The notes: generated by a model not told the origin, from the sequence alone. A stretch of 64,000 bases of DNA from Alphaproteobacteria bacterium (GCA_030432315.1 JAUIHM010000002.1:1-64000), one strand, 5' to 3'. Counted from the first letter of the stretch, positions 31,250 through 42,059 are shown. Translations and numbers: made by a program.

Positions 31250-31818
31250 GCCGTCCCGTATCGAAAAATGTGAACCCGTGTATTGCCGTAGGCCCGTCGG
31301 TCGAGCATCATCATCCCCGCAGGTGGCACCGGCGGCCGTGACTCTTCCCAGACCACCAGCGCCCCCCCGGCAATCCATCCGCCGCTGATCGCTGCCGTCA
31401 GCGCCCGCTCCCCCAGACCTTTGCTGTAGGGTGGATCGAGCAGCACCAGATCGGCCCCCGGTCCGCTGGCCGCTCCGAGGCAAAGCGCGTCAGCCGCAAT
31501 CACCGACGCGCGGTCCCCGACCCCGAGCGACGCGACGTTCGCCCGCAGAAGTGCAAGGGAATTCCGGTCATTTTCAACGAAAACAGCGCTTTGTGCCCCC
31601 CGCGACAGCGCTTCCAGTCCCAGGGCTCCGGTCCCGGCAAACAGATCCAGCACCAACGCCCCTTCCGGCACCGCAGGTTCCGCGTATCCGCCGTGCCGCA
31701 GCAGATTGAACAGGCTCTCCCGCACCCGGTCCGTGGTTGGACGCAGCGAGTCCGGCCTCTCTCCGGTTCCCGGTCCCTTCAGGGGCCGCCCGCGCAGTTC
31801 ACCGCCGACAATCCGCAT
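31246..31818 (-). CDS. rsmD: 16S rRNA (guanine(966)-N(2))-methyltransferase
   Basis: MRIVGGELRGRPLKGP...RPTTDRVRESLFNLL...VLDLFAGTGALGLEALSRGA...LVLLDPPYSKG. Confidence 0.95.
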   Translation of the reverse strand: MRIVGGELRGRPLKGPGTGERPDSLRPTTDRVRESLFNLLRHGGYAEPAVPEGALVLDLFAGTGALGLEALSRGAQSAVFVENDRNSLALLRANVASLGVGDRASVIAADALCLGAASGPGADLVLLDPPYSKGLGERALTAAISGGWIAGGALVVWEESRPPVPPAGMMMLDRRAYGNTRVHIFRYGTA

Positions 31819-33044
31819 CAGGCCAGCGTTTTCAGATCGGTCGACGGGTCGGCAACCTGTTCCGCGACCGGGGATTTCCCCGCCTCAATCCAGCGCTTTC
31901 CGGTCATGTAGGCCCTCGGATCGTTCATCGCATCCACTGCCAACAGCCGTTCACCCGCGTAATACCATACCGACTGCGAGTGATCCCGCGCCCCGGGCCG
32001 CGTCACCGTCCGGTCATAGCCGGTGTTGAGCCCGGCAATCTGCAGCTTGACGTCGTACTGGTCAGACCAGAACCACGGTTTGGCCTCATAGGCGACGTCT
32101 CCGCCCAGCATCGCCTCCGCCACCGCTTCAGCCTGGTCAATCGCGTTCGGCACGCTCTCCAGACGGATCCAGTGACCGTGATAGGGAAAATTCGCACAGT
32201 CGCCGGCCGCGAATATACTGGCATCGATGGTGCGTCCCGCGGCATCGACGTGGATTCCGTTGTCAACCTCCAGACCGGCCGCCGCCGCGAGTTCCACTTC
32301 GGGGACCACGCCAATGCCGACGAGACAGAGGTCGGCGGGCAATATCTCCCCGTCTGCCAGACGCGCCCCGGTCACCACGCCGTCATCACCCTCAAGCCCT
32401 TTGAGAACCGCGTTTTCGCGAATTTCGACGCCATGCGCCGTGTGCAGGTCGCGGAAAAACGCCGCCGTCGCCGGTGAGGCAACCCGCGCCAGCAGACGCG
32501 GCGCCGCCTCCAGCACCGTTACCGCCACGCCCTTTTCGGTCAGCACCGCAGCTGCCTCGAGGCCGATGTATCCGCCGCCGACGACCACCGCCCGCGACGC
32601 ACCCGCCGCCAGTCGTTCCGCCAGTGCGTCCGCATCGCGCATCGACCGCATTGTCAGCACGTTTCCGAGCGATCCGCCAATCTCCGACGGCAACAGCCTC
32701 GGCCGCGCCCCGGTGGTGATCGCCAGCAAATCCCAGGGCAGCGTGCCGCCGTCCGCCAGCCGCACGGTCCTGGCCGCCCGGTCAATTGCCGCGACGGTGC
32801 ATCCGGTCCGCACATCGATCCGGTTTTCCACGTAGAACGACTCCGGCCGCAGATGCAGCCGTTCCCGGCTCAGGTCGCCCTTGAGATACGCCTTCGACAG
32901 CGGCGGGCGCTGATACGGCTGCCATTCCTCCGCGCCCAGAAGCGTCAGCGGACCGCTATGCCCCAGCGCGCGCAGCTTCGCCACCAGCGCCGCCCCGGCC
33001 TGACCCGCACCGATCACAACAATACGCGCAGTGCGCAGATCCAT
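31818..33044 (-). CDS. FAD-dependent NAD(P)H oxidoreductase (ferredoxin/rubredoxin reductase type)
   Basis: IVVIGAGQAGAALVAKLR, RPPLSKAYLKGDL, VVVGGGYIGLEAAAVLTEKGVAVTVLE, DASIFAAGDCANFP. Confidence 0.92.
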   Translation of the reverse strand: MDLRTARIVVIGAGQAGAALVAKLRALGHSGPLTLLGAEEWQPYQRPPLSKAYLKGDLSRERLHLRPESFYVENRIDVRTGCTVAAIDRAARTVRLADGGTLPWDLLAITTGARPRLLPSEIGGSLGNVLTMRSMRDADALAERLAAGASRAVVVGGGYIGLEAAAVLTEKGVAVTVLEAAPRLLARVASPATAAFFRDLHTAHGVEIRENAVLKGLEGDDGVVTGARLADGEILPADLCLVGIGVVPEVELAAAAGLEVDNGIHVDAAGRTIDASIFAAGDCANFPYHGHWIRLESVPNAIDQAEAVAEAMLGGDVAYEAKPWFWSDQYDVKLQIAGLNTGYDRTVTRPGARDHSQSVWYYAGERLLAVDAMNDPRAYMTGKRWIEAGKSPVAEQVADPSTDLKTLA

Positions 33045-33154
33045 TCCGTTCTCGCTCCAAAACCGCCGAAACGCCGTTGCACCCCGAATACATGCAGCCC
33101 AGGGCAGGGAGCAACCGCTGTTTGACCGGCAGAGCCGTCAGTCCGAACCGCTCA

Positions 33155-33460
33155 TCAACTGACCGATTCTGCGAACGCGTCCATTTTCCGCGCCAGCGTG
33201 AAATCCAGTTCCGTCAGCCCGCCTGCATCATGAGTGGTCAGCGTGACCTCCACCCGGCCGTAGACGTTGAACCATTCCGGGTGGTGGTTCAGCTTTTCGG
33301 CCCGGATTGCCACCATGGTCATGAAACCGAACGCCGCGACAAAATCGCCAAACCGGTAGGTTTTCGACATCCGGTCCATGCCGGCCCCGAGCGTCCAACC
33401 CGTCACCGCGAGCGGACCGAACCTTTCGGCGATCTCCGCCTCAGTCAGTTTCGCGGGCAT
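33155..33460 (-). CDS. 4a-hydroxytetrahydrobiopterin dehydratase (PCD family)
   Basis: [52 protein letters not shown]. Confidence 0.93.
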   Translation of the reverse strand: MPAKLTEAEIAERFGPLAVTGWTLGAGMDRMSKTYRFGDFVAAFGFMTMVAIRAEKLNHHPEWFNVYGRVEVTLTTHDAGGLTELDFTLARKMDAFAESVS

Positions 33461-34646
33461 GGTGGGCTTCCGTGTCGTTTCTGAACGGACCGTATTCCGT
33501 CATGATCTCTATTTCCCGGTCGTGCTGTCCGGCCTCGGCGCGCAGGTACTTCGCCACCGCGTTGGAAAACGCGTCATTGGCAAACCAGTGCAGCGAATGC
33601 GTCGTCACCGGCAGATAGCCGCGCGCCAGCTTGTGTTCGCCCTGTGCCCCGGCCTCGACCCGCGCAAGACCTCTGCCGATCGCCGCGTCAATCGCCTGGT
33701 AGTAACAGAGCTCAAAATGCAGGCAGGGATGATCCTCGACGCAGCCCCAGTAGCGGCCAAAAAGCGCGTCGCGTCCGATGAAATTCAGCGCCCCGGCCAC
33801 ATGTCGCCCGTCGCGTTCCGCCAGAACCAGCAGAACGTCGTTGCGCATCGTCGCATGCACCTCATCGAAAAACGCCCGGCTCAGGTACGGCGTGCCCCAT
33901 TTGCGCGCGCCGGTGTCCTGATAGAACTGCCAGAACGCGTCCCAGTGCTCCGGCGCGATGGCGTCACCGGTCAGCGCCAGTATCTCGCCGCCAAACCCCT
34001 GCGCCCGCTCCCGTTCCTTGCGGATCATCTTGCGCTTGCGCGAATTCAGGCTGGCGAGAAAATCGTCAAATGTCCGGTACCCCCGGTTCTCCCAGTGAAA
34101 CTGCCGCGTCGACCGTTCCAGCAGACCGACAGACCCGCCCCAGTCGCGCTCTTCCTCGGTGCAGAATGTCACATGCAGGCCGGACACGCCGTTCTGTGTC
34201 GCGAGTTGCAGCGCACCTTCGAGAAGCGCCGACCGGGCCACCTGTTCCTCTCCTGGGCGGCAGAGAAATCTCGGGCCGGTGGCCGGGGTGAAAGGCACGG
34301 CGGCCTGCAGCTTGGGATAATAGTCTCCGCCCGCCCGTTCATAGGCATGGGCCCAGTCGAAATCGAAAATATATTCGCCCTGGCTGTGTCCCTTGGCATA
34401 GAGCGGCATCACGCCGATCACCTCTCCGCCCTGCTTGGCCACCAGATGCCTCGGCAGCCAACCGGTGCCGGACCCGACGCTGCCGGAGGTTTCGAGCGCC
34501 AGCAGAAACCGGTGGGTGACAAAGGGATTGCGCGGCGGCGACGTCAGCGCGTCGGCGCAGGCATCCCACACCCCGGCTTCAATCAGGCCGATTGAACCCA
34601 AAACCGAGACTTCAATGGTGTCGCTTCCGTCCAAACCCGCCTCCAC
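33441..34646 (-). CDS. GNAT/peptidogalycan-biosynthesis-like N-acetyltransferase (DUF482 type)
   Basis: [29 protein letters not shown]...[29 protein letters not shown]. Confidence 0.85.
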   Translation of the reverse strand: MEAGLDGSDTIEVSVLGSIGLIEAGVWDACADALTSPPRNPFVTHRFLLALETSGSVGSGTGWLPRHLVAKQGGEVIGVMPLYAKGHSQGEYIFDFDWAHAYERAGGDYYPKLQAAVPFTPATGPRFLCRPGEEQVARSALLEGALQLATQNGVSGLHVTFCTEEERDWGGSVGLLERSTRQFHWENRGYRTFDDFLASLNSRKRKMIRKERERAQGFGGEILALTGDAIAPEHWDAFWQFYQDTGARKWGTPYLSRAFFDEVHATMRNDVLLVLAERDGRHVAGALNFIGRDALFGRYWGCVEDHPCLHFELCYYQAIDAAIGRGLARVEAGAQGEHKLARGYLPVTTHSLHWFANDAFSNAVAKYLRAEAGQHDREIEIMTEYGPFRNDTEAHHARETD

Positions 34647-34773
34647 TGCCTCAGTTTGGTGCCATTGTGCGCCGGGTCAAGGGGATGCGTTGCACTGCAC
34701 AAAAAAGTTTGCGCGGATGTTCCCGGGGGCCAACCCGGTCCTGCCCGCATTTCCGGCAGACCGGAGTTCGGGG

Positions 34774-35538
34774 TCAGGGCCGGAAACCCTCGAAAGTGAT
34801 GTTGTCCGCAACCTGCCGTGCCCGGGCGGCGTCTTTGGCGGAACGGATTGTCCAGCAAAGGATCGGCACACCCGCCTGCCGCAGGGCAAGGACCGCCGGG
34901 TTGTCGAGATCGCGCCGGTCATGCGAAACGAATGACGCCCCGAGTCGCGAAAATTCCGTCAGCGCGGCAAGTTCGGCGCGCCGCCGCGCGGCAATCCGAA
35001 GCGAATAGCCGTTGGCGGCGCAGGAGGTCAGCCCCCAGGGCACGCCGGGATCGAGCTCGGCAAACTGCGCGACCGTGTCCGGATTGAAGCCCATCACCGC
35101 GACCTTGCCTGCGTAGGTCCTCAGACTTCCGGCCACATCCGCCACCAGCCGCGCAGCGGACGACCGGAACGTGGCGTCGTGATCCTTGAGTTCGACCAGC
35201 AAAGGCACCCGCCCGGCCACCACGTCCAGCACCTCAGCGAAACTGGAAATCGTATCCGTGCCCTGCAGATAGGGAATCGCGCGCAGATCCGTCGCGCTGA
35301 ATTCGACAACCTTTCCCCGTCGGCCGGTCAAACGCCGAAGCGTCGGGTCGTGAAACACCACTGCCGTTCCACAGGCCGCCTCGACCACGTCAAGCTCGAT
35401 GCCGTAACCGGCCTCGATTGCGGCCAGAAACGCGCTGCGTGAATTCTCGACGATGCCGGCGGAGGAATCGTGCAGACCGCGATGGGCGATCGGCGTATCG
35501 ACGAACGCCCGGTCGAGGTCAGGCGATCTCAAAGACAC
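34774..35538 (-). CDS. Glycerophosphodiester phosphodiesterase
   Basis: IAHRGLHDSSAGIVENSRSAFLAAIEAGYGIELDVVEAACGTAVVFHDPTLRRLTGRRG; GTG start chosen at VSLRSPDLD. Confidence 0.92.
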   Translation of the reverse strand: MSLRSPDLDRAFVDTPIAHRGLHDSSAGIVENSRSAFLAAIEAGYGIELDVVEAACGTAVVFHDPTLRRLTGRRGKVVEFSATDLRAIPYLQGTDTISSFAEVLDVVAGRVPLLVELKDHDATFRSSAARLVADVAGSLRTYAGKVAVMGFNPDTVAQFAELDPGVPWGLTSCAANGYSLRIAARRRAELAALTEFSRLGASFVSHDRRDLDNPAVLALRQAGVPILCWTIRSAKDAARARQVADNITFEGFRP

Positions 35539-35983
35539 CTTCCACCTCCACCGCCACCCCGAGCGGCAGCGATGCGGATCCCACCGCCGCGCGCGCATGG
35601 CGTCCGGCATCGCCAAACACCTCGACGAACAGGTCGGAGGCGCCGTTGATAACCTGAGGGTGCTCGGTAAACTCGGGCGTACAGGCGACGAAGCCCGTCA
35701 GCTTGACGACCCGCACCAGCCGAGACAGGTCGCCACCACAGGCCGCCTTCAACTGGGCAATCAGCGAAACGGCGCTGGCCCGCGCCGCGGCCCTGCCTTC
35801 GTCGACACTGAACCCGTCTCCCAGCCGGCCCCTGATCGGCCCCTGTTCCGACTGGCTGATCTGCCCGGAGATGAACACGAGCGCGCCACTCTGAACATAG
35901 GGCAGGTAATTGGCCACACCGGCCGGTGGCGTCGGCAGGGTGATGCCAAGCCCGGTCAGCCGGTCTTCTGCGGAACGTGTCAT
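35519..35983 (-). CDS. RidA family protein
   Basis: MTRSAEDRLTGLGITLPTPPAGVANYLPYVQSGALVFISGQ...RHARAAVGSASLPLGVAVEVEGVFEI. Confidence 0.93.
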   Translation of the reverse strand: MTRSAEDRLTGLGITLPTPPAGVANYLPYVQSGALVFISGQISQSEQGPIRGRLGDGFSVDEGRAAARASAVSLIAQLKAACGGDLSRLVRVVKLTGFVACTPEFTEHPQVINGASDLFVEVFGDAGRHARAAVGSASLPLGVAVEVEGVFEIA

Positions 35984-36148
35984 TCTGTCCTCCCTCTTTG
36001 CCGGACGACTTATCCACGCTCCGGCCCGGAATGAAACCGGAAACTGTCCAGAGCCGCACGGAAGCAATTCCCGCCTCCCGGGCAGGGCAGGGCACATGAC
36101 AGTGTCGCGATGCGGTACAATTCTCAATTGTAACCCACCGGCGGACTG

Positions 36149-36919
36149 GTGTACCTCTTGTGCTCGCTAACGCGACAAAGGGGAATTCTTCTGGCCTTCA
36201 GGTTGGGTACATCAGCGCTGGTCGCGGTCCTTCTGGGCGGATGTGTCGCATCGCCCGATCCCAACAGCCTCTCGTTCGACCCGCTGGAGGAGCGCAACCG
36301 CAAGTCCCACAGCGTCAACAAGAGCTTTGACCGCGCAGCATTCGGTCCGATGGCCCGTGCCTATGGCGAAGGGCTGCCCCCGCCGGTCCGGCGCGGTGTC
36401 ACCAACCTTCAGCAGAACTGGTCGCAGCCGTCCTACGTTCTGCATTATTCCCTGCAGGGAAAGCCGGAACTGGCGGGCCGGTCGCTGATGCGCTTCGGCG
36501 TCAATACCCTGTTCGGGTTCGGCGGCCTGCTGGATGTCGGCGCCGAGTTGGGCATGGAGAACCGCGAAACCAATTTCGACGAAACCTTCAAGGTCTATGG
36601 CGTGCCCGAGGGCGCCTATGTCGAGGTGCCGCTCGGCGGTCCGGGAACCCAGCGCGACTGGACCGGCTGGGTGCTCGACAGCCTGACGGATCCCGTACTG
36701 CTGGTAACAACCACCGCGGGCGGCTATGCCCTTGTCGGCATTGCCGGACTTGATATCCTGAATGACAGGTACGAACTCGATACCGTGCTCGACGAACTCT
36801 ACAACAATTCCGCCGACAGCTATACTGCGCAGCGGATCACCTATCTGCAGAACATGCGGGCACGTCTGAACGACGGCACCGGCGTCGAGGCCCTGGAGGA
36901 CATTTATGTGGACTACTGA
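36149..36919 (+). CDS. mlaA: MlaA/VacJ-family lipoprotein
   Basis: Lipobox-like VAVLLGGC; MRFGVNTLFGFGGLLDVGAELGMENRETNFDETFKVYGVPEGAYVEVPLGGPGTQRD. Confidence 0.92.
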   Translation: MYLLCSLTRQRGILLAFRLGTSALVAVLLGGCVASPDPNSLSFDPLEERNRKSHSVNKSFDRAAFGPMARAYGEGLPPPVRRGVTNLQQNWSQPSYVLHYSLQGKPELAGRSLMRFGVNTLFGFGGLLDVGAELGMENRETNFDETFKVYGVPEGAYVEVPLGGPGTQRDWTGWVLDSLTDPVLLVTTTAGGYALVGIAGLDILNDRYELDTVLDELYNNSADSYTAQRITYLQNMRARLNDGTGVEALEDIYVDY

Positions 36920-37526
36920 CACCCCCCTTATGAAACGCCGAACCTTTGTCGCCGGGATGCTTGCCGGAGCGGCCGTGCTGCTGCTGCCCCGCTTCGCCGC
37001 GGCCAGTCCGGTTTCGGAGGCCCAGGAACTGGTCGTGACCATTTCCGGCGAACTGGGACGGCTGGTCAATTCCGGCAAGAGCGGCAACGCCCTCTACCGG
37101 GACTTCGAGCGGCTCCTCGGCAGCTACGCCGACATGCCCGCAATTGGCGCGAGCGTGCTGGGCCAGCCCTGGCGCGGCGCATCCGCGGCGCAGAAATCCG
37201 CGTTCATTTCCGCATTCCAGAGCTATCTTGCGACCAAATACGGCCGTCAGTTCGGTGATTTCGCCGGCACCAGCATCACCGTCACAGGCGGCCGCGATGC
37301 CGGCCGCGCCGGGGTGCTCGTCAATACCGTTGCCACCCGTCCGGGCCGCGACAGCGTATCCGTCGACTGGCAGGTCAGCGACCGCAGCGGCAAACCGAAA
37401 GCGGTCAACCTGATCATCGAGGGGGTCTCGATGCTTGCCAACGAACGGGCGGAAGTCGGCGCCATGCTGGACGCCCAGGGCGGAAGCATCGACGGTCTGG
37501 TGGCCGAACTCAAACGCCGCAGCTGA
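36906..37526 (+). CDS. mlaC: MlaC/Ttg2D-like phospholipid-binding protein
   Basis: MlaC-like domain (KSAFISAFQSYLATKYGRQFGDFAG...VLVNTVATRPGRDSVSVDWQVSDRSGKPKAVNLIIEGVSMLANERAEV); directly after mlaA. Confidence 0.87.
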   Translation: MWTTDTPLMKRRTFVAGMLAGAAVLLLPRFAAASPVSEAQELVVTISGELGRLVNSGKSGNALYRDFERLLGSYADMPAIGASVLGQPWRGASAAQKSAFISAFQSYLATKYGRQFGDFAGTSITVTGGRDAGRAGVLVNTVATRPGRDSVSVDWQVSDRSGKPKAVNLIIEGVSMLANERAEVGAMLDAQGGSIDGLVAELKRRS

Positions 37527-37554
37527 CCGGTCTGGCCGCCTGTCGCGCCCTGCG

Positions 37555-39588
37555 TCAGTTCCGGCCGAAAATTCCGCTGACCACGTTGCGGAAAACCGTC
37601 TGTACCGCGTCGCCGACGCTCCCGGCCACCTCGGCCGGGTTGACGCCCGCCACCGCGGGCTGCTGCACCGGCCGTTCGGGCGCGCGCATCGGCAACGGCC
37701 TGACCGGCAGGTCCTGACCGATCCGCACCATTGCCTCGTGCCAAAGCTCCGCCGGCAAACCGCCGCCTGTCACCCCGGTCAGCGGGGTGTTGTCGTCGTA
37801 ACCCATCCAGACCCCGGTGACGTAATCGGCGGTAAAGCCGATAAACCACGCGTCCCGCGCCGCCGAGGTGGTGCCGGTCTTGCCCGCCGCCGGTCGCCCG
37901 TCAAGCCTGGCCCGGCCGCCGGTGCCACTGTCGATCACCTGGGCCATCATCCAGATCAGTTCGCCCGACGCCCGGTCGTCGAGCACCCGAACCGGGGCCT
38001 CCCGGTCGCCGCCCAGCAGTTTGGTCCCGTCCGACTTCATCCGCAACTCGCGCATCCCGTAGGGAATCGACCGCATTCCGGAGTTGAGAATCCCCGCATA
38101 GGCGCCGGTCATCTCCAGCAGCGTCGCCTCCGACGATCCGAGCGCCAGCGCCGGACCGTCGGCAATCGGCGATGCCACCCCGAGATCCTCGGCCAGCGCC
38201 TTGACGCGGGCCCGGCCGGTCGCCTCGGACACCCGAACGGCGGAGGTGTTGATCGATTCCTTGAACGCCTCGGTCAGGGTGATCTCGCCCTTGAAATTGC
38301 GGGTGTAGTTCTTTGGTGACCACGGACCCGACCCGGGTACGTTGATCGTCAGAGGAGCGTCGAGCACCATGTCATACGGGCTGGCCCCGGCCTGCAGAGC
38401 CGCACCGTAAACGAATGTTTTGAACAGGGAACCCGTCTGCCGTTTGGCCTGGGTTGCCCGGTTGAACTGCCCGGCGGCGCCGTCGAGATCGCGCCCGCCG
38501 ATCATTGCCCGCACCGCGCCGTCCGGCGACATCACCACCATCGCCGCCTGGGCCTTCGACCCCGGTTTGACCTTGTTTTCAAAGATGTACTGCAGCGCCT
38601 CTTCCGCCGCCCGCTGTACCTCCGGATCAAACGTCGTCAGAACGGTGATGTCTTCTGTGGTGTCGCGTGTCAGCCACCCCGGAGCCGAGGACATCACCCA
38701 GTCGGCGAAATCCCCGCCGGCCCGCGCCGCTGCCGCTTTCGACAGCACTGCCGGCGAGCGGCGCGCCTCCGCGGCCTGCTCCGCGGTGATGTAGCCCTGC
38801 TGTTCCATCAGGTTGACAATCGTCGCCGCCCGGTTCTGCGCCCGGGCGAGGTTGTTGGTCGGCGCGAACGTCGAGGGCGCCCGCAGCAGCCCCGCCAGCA
38901 TGGCCGCCTCCGCGGGGGTAACGGTCGCGGCGGACTTTCCGAAATAGCGTTCCGATGCCGCCTGAAACCCGGTCGCTCCGGCGCCCAGATAGGCCCGGTT
39001 GAGGTAGATCGTCAGGATCTCGTTCTTGGTGAACTTGGCTTCCAGCGCCAGTGCTGCCGGAATCTCCTTGATCTTGCGCTCAAGGGTCCGCTCGTTGTCA
39101 AAAAACAGCAGTTTGGCAACCTGCTGCGTCAGCGAGGATCCCCCCTGAACGGTGCCGCCGGCACGAATGTTGATTACCATTGCCCGGGCAAGTCCGATCG
39201 GATCCAGACCGAAGTGCCTGAAAAAGCGCCGGTCCTCGGTGGCAACCACTGCATCGACAAGGTAGGGCGACGCGTCCTCGGCCTGAATCACCCCAAGCTG
39301 GTCGCCGCGCCAGGCAAAAACATTGCCGGATCTGTCGGCCAGCGTCACCGATCCCCGGTCGCGCCCGTCCAGAAGTTCATCGAATTCCGGAAGCTGGGAA
39401 TAGTAATAAAGCGTTCCAGCGCCGACCGCGAGGCCGACGACAATCGCCGTGCGAATGCCAATCCACCACAATGCTCTGAAAATGCTCAGAAACAAGGTTC
39501 TGACCAGGCGTTCGACGCGCCCGACCTTCGGCTTCTTCGCCCGCGCCCTGCGAGGCGCGGCAGGCGTTTTCCGGTTTTTTTGTGCCAT
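37555..39588 (-). CDS. Penicillin-binding protein 1A family (transglycosylase/transpeptidase)
   Basis: ATEDRRFFRHFGLDPIGLARA, GGSSLTQQVAKLLFF, RQTGSLFKTFVYGAAL, AGKTGTTSAARDAWFIGFTADYVTGVW. Confidence 0.95.
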   Translation of the reverse strand: MAQKNRKTPAAPRRARAKKPKVGRVERLVRTLFLSIFRALWWIGIRTAIVVGLAVGAGTLYYYSQLPEFDELLDGRDRGSVTLADRSGNVFAWRGDQLGVIQAEDASPYLVDAVVATEDRRFFRHFGLDPIGLARAMVINIRAGGTVQGGSSLTQQVAKLLFFDNERTLERKIKEIPAALALEAKFTKNEILTIYLNRAYLGAGATGFQAASERYFGKSAATVTPAEAAMLAGLLRAPSTFAPTNNLARAQNRAATIVNLMEQQGYITAEQAAEARRSPAVLSKAAAARAGGDFADWVMSSAPGWLTRDTTEDITVLTTFDPEVQRAAEEALQYIFENKVKPGSKAQAAMVVMSPDGAVRAMIGGRDLDGAAGQFNRATQAKRQTGSLFKTFVYGAALQAGASPYDMVLDAPLTINVPGSGPWSPKNYTRNFKGEITLTEAFKESINTSAVRVSEATGRARVKALAEDLGVASPIADGPALALGSSEATLLEMTGAYAGILNSGMRSIPYGMRELRMKSDGTKLLGGDREAPVRVLDDRASGELIWMMAQVIDSGTGGRARLDGRPAAGKTGTTSAARDAWFIGFTADYVTGVWMGYDDNTPLTGVTGGGLPAELWHEAMVRIGQDLPVRPLPMRAPERPVQQPAVAGVNPAEVAGSVGDAVQTVFRNVVSGIFGRN

Positions 39589-39822
39589 GTTCCCTGGCTG
39601 TCTGCTCGCTGATTGATCCCGACATTACCAGGAACCGGGCGAACTGGCCAGATGATAGATTATCACGTCCGTGGCAGAGAAATTAACTTTTGGTGAATAT
39701 TTGTGCAAAAGTTCGCCACCGCCGCTTCTTTAGGCTTAATTCGGACTGATTTTTGCCCACAATCGCAGGTGGCAGAAGATAATATTTATACATAACAGAC
39801 GCTTGAATAAACTCTCCACGAT

Positions 39823-39840
39823 TTGGCACGATTCCTGCAT
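39823..39840 (+). promoter_or_regulatory. Sigma54 (RpoN)-type -24/-12 promoter upstream of glnK-amtB
   Basis: TTGGCACGATTCCTGCAT; GG (39825-39826) and GC (39837-39838) separated by exactly 10 nt. Confidence 0.85.
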
Positions 39841-39870
39841 CCAACCTGATAGCGCCTCTTGCGTGAATAA

Positions 39871-40230
<360 letters not shown>

Positions 40231-40265
40231 CCGAACCCCGTCGAACCAACCCAAGGAACCAATCA

Positions 40266-41600
40266 ATGAGACTGCTGACCAAGTTGCCATGGATGGCGGC
40301 GGCTCTCGCCGCCGGTCCTGCCTTTGCCCAGGAGGCAACGACTGAAGCCGCCCCTGCCGAGGCGGTCGTCGAGGTCGTTTCGAACATCAGCGCCGGCGAC
40401 ACCGCCTGGATGCTGACCTCCACCCTGCTGGTCCTGTTCATGATCCTTCCAGGACTGGCGCTGTTCTACGGCGGCCTCGTCCGGTCCAAGAACATGCTCT
40501 CGGTGCTGATGCAGTGCACCGTCATCACGTCCCTCGTCATGGTGATCTACGTCCTCTACGGCTACTCGATGTCGTTCGGCGGCGGCGAGGGCGCCTACTG
40601 GGGCGGTCTGTCGAAAATGTTCCTCGCCGGCGTCACCGCGGAGTCGGAATCCGGTACGATCCCCGAACTCGTGTTTGTCGCCTTTCAGATGACCTTCGCC
40701 TGCATCACCCCGGCGCTGATCGTCGGCGGTTTTGCCGAACGCATCAAGTTCCGGGCCGTGGTCCTGTTCGTCATTCTCTGGGTGACCATCGTCTATTTCC
40801 CGATTGCCCACATGGCCTGGGATGCCGCCGGCCTCTACTTCAACTGGGGTGCGTACGACTTCGCCGGCGGTACGGTGGTCCACATCAACGCCGGCATCGC
40901 GGCGCTGGTCGGCTCGATCATGGTCGGCCCCCGCATCGGCTACCGCAAGGACGTGATGGCGCCGCATTCGATGACCCTGACCATGGTCGGTGCATCGGTC
41001 CTCTGGGTCGGCTGGTTCGGCTTCAACGCCGGCTCGGCGCTCGGGGCCAACGGCCTCGCCGGTCTGGCGATGATGAACACCCTGGTCGCAACGGCCGGCG
41101 CGGTCGTCGCCTGGGCGCTGCTCGAAGCGATGCTGCGCGGCAAGGCGTCGATGCTCGGCGCCGCGTCCGGCATGGTCGCGGGCCTTGTCGCCGTTACCCC
41201 GGCGGCGGGTTTTGTCGGCCCGGTCGGGGCGATCTGCCTCGGCGTGATCGCATCGGCCTGCTGCTACTTCTTCGTTCAGGTGGTGAAGGAGAAGTTCGGC
41301 TATGACGACAGCCTGGACGTCTTTGGCGTGCACGGCATCGGCGGCATCGCCGGTGCGGTCCTCACTGGCGTGTTCGCCTCCACGGCCCTCGGCGGCGGCG
41401 GCTATCCGGAGGGCGTGACGATGGCCGGCCAGGTGGTCATCCAGTGCAAGGCGATCGGTGTGACCATCCTCTGGTGTGGCGTGGTCTCCGCGATCCTCTA
41501 CAAACTCGTCGACCTCATCGTCGGTCTGCGCGTTGCCCCAGAAACCGAACGGGAGGGACTCGATCTCGCCGTACACGGCGAGCGGGCCTACGCACACTGA
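40266..41600 (+). CDS. amtB: Ammonium transporter, copy 1
   Basis: Signal-like N-terminus; ALFYGGLVRSKNMLSVLMQC; GGTVVHINAGIAALV; FGVHGIGGIAGA. Confidence 0.96.
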   Translation: MRLLTKLPWMAAALAAGPAFAQEATTEAAPAEAVVEVVSNISAGDTAWMLTSTLLVLFMILPGLALFYGGLVRSKNMLSVLMQCTVITSLVMVIYVLYGYSMSFGGGEGAYWGGLSKMFLAGVTAESESGTIPELVFVAFQMTFACITPALIVGGFAERIKFRAVVLFVILWVTIVYFPIAHMAWDAAGLYFNWGAYDFAGGTVVHINAGIAALVGSIMVGPRIGYRKDVMAPHSMTLTMVGASVLWVGWFGFNAGSALGANGLAGLAMMNTLVATAGAVVAWALLEAMLRGKASMLGAASGMVAGLVAVTPAAGFVGPVGAICLGVIASACCYFFVQVVKEKFGYDDSLDVFGVHGIGGIAGAVLTGVFASTALGGGGYPEGVTMAGQVVIQCKAIGVTILWCGVVSAILYKLVDLIVGLRVAPETEREGLDLAVHGERAYAH

Positions 41601-41613
41601 CACCGGTCAAACC

Positions 41614-41642
41614 CGGACGCCGGCGGTCACCGCCGGCGTCCG
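41614..41642 (+). terminator. Perfect hairpin between amtB copy 1 and glnK copy 2
   Basis: CGGACGCCGGCGG-TCA-CCGCCGGCGTCCG, 13-bp stem, no U-tract; processing or attenuation element possible. Confidence 0.55.
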
Positions 41643-41720
41643 ACACATTTGGGCGCGGTCCGCTCCGTCACGACAGGCGGCCGCCCGCGTCCACAAGGCA
41701 GAGCAAAAAGGAAATTGCCG

Positions 41721-42059
41721 ATGAAGCTGATCATAGCCGTGATCAAGCCCTTCAAGCTGGAGGAGGTCCGCGAAGCGCTTACCTCCATCGGCGTGCAGGG
41801 CATGATGGTATCCGAGGTCAAGGGCTACGGGCGTCAGTCCGGTCATACCGAAATCTATCGCGGCGCCGAATACGTCGTGAACTTCGTGCCGAAGATCAAA
41901 CTCGAACTCGTGGTCTCCGACGCGATTGCCGCCGAGGTGCTCGAAACGCTCTCAACCACTGCCAGAACGGGCAAGATCGGGGACGGCAAGCTGTTCGTCA
42001 TGGACGTGGAGCAGGCGCTTCGGGTCAGAACCGGAGAGACCGGTGAAGAGGCGCTCTGA
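41721..42059 (+). CDS. glnK: P-II family nitrogen regulatory protein, copy 2
   Basis: [56 protein letters not shown] count 11 differences from copy 1 over 112 aa. Confidence 0.96.
   Translation: MKLIIAVIKPFKLEEVREALTSIGVQGMMVSEVKGYGRQSGHTEIYRGAEYVVNFVPKIKLELVVSDAIAAEVLETLSTTARTGKIGDGKLFVMDVEQALRVRTGETGEEAL

Noticed and set aside
36009-36017. TTATCCACG, DnaA-box-like 9-mer
   Set aside because: Single imperfect copy, no cluster, AT-rich unwinding region or dnaA/par genes nearby.
40263-41603. 446-aa ORF antisense to amtB copy 1
   Set aside because: Shadow ORF; composition dominated by D/H/R/G, while the + strand encodes a clear Amt transporter.
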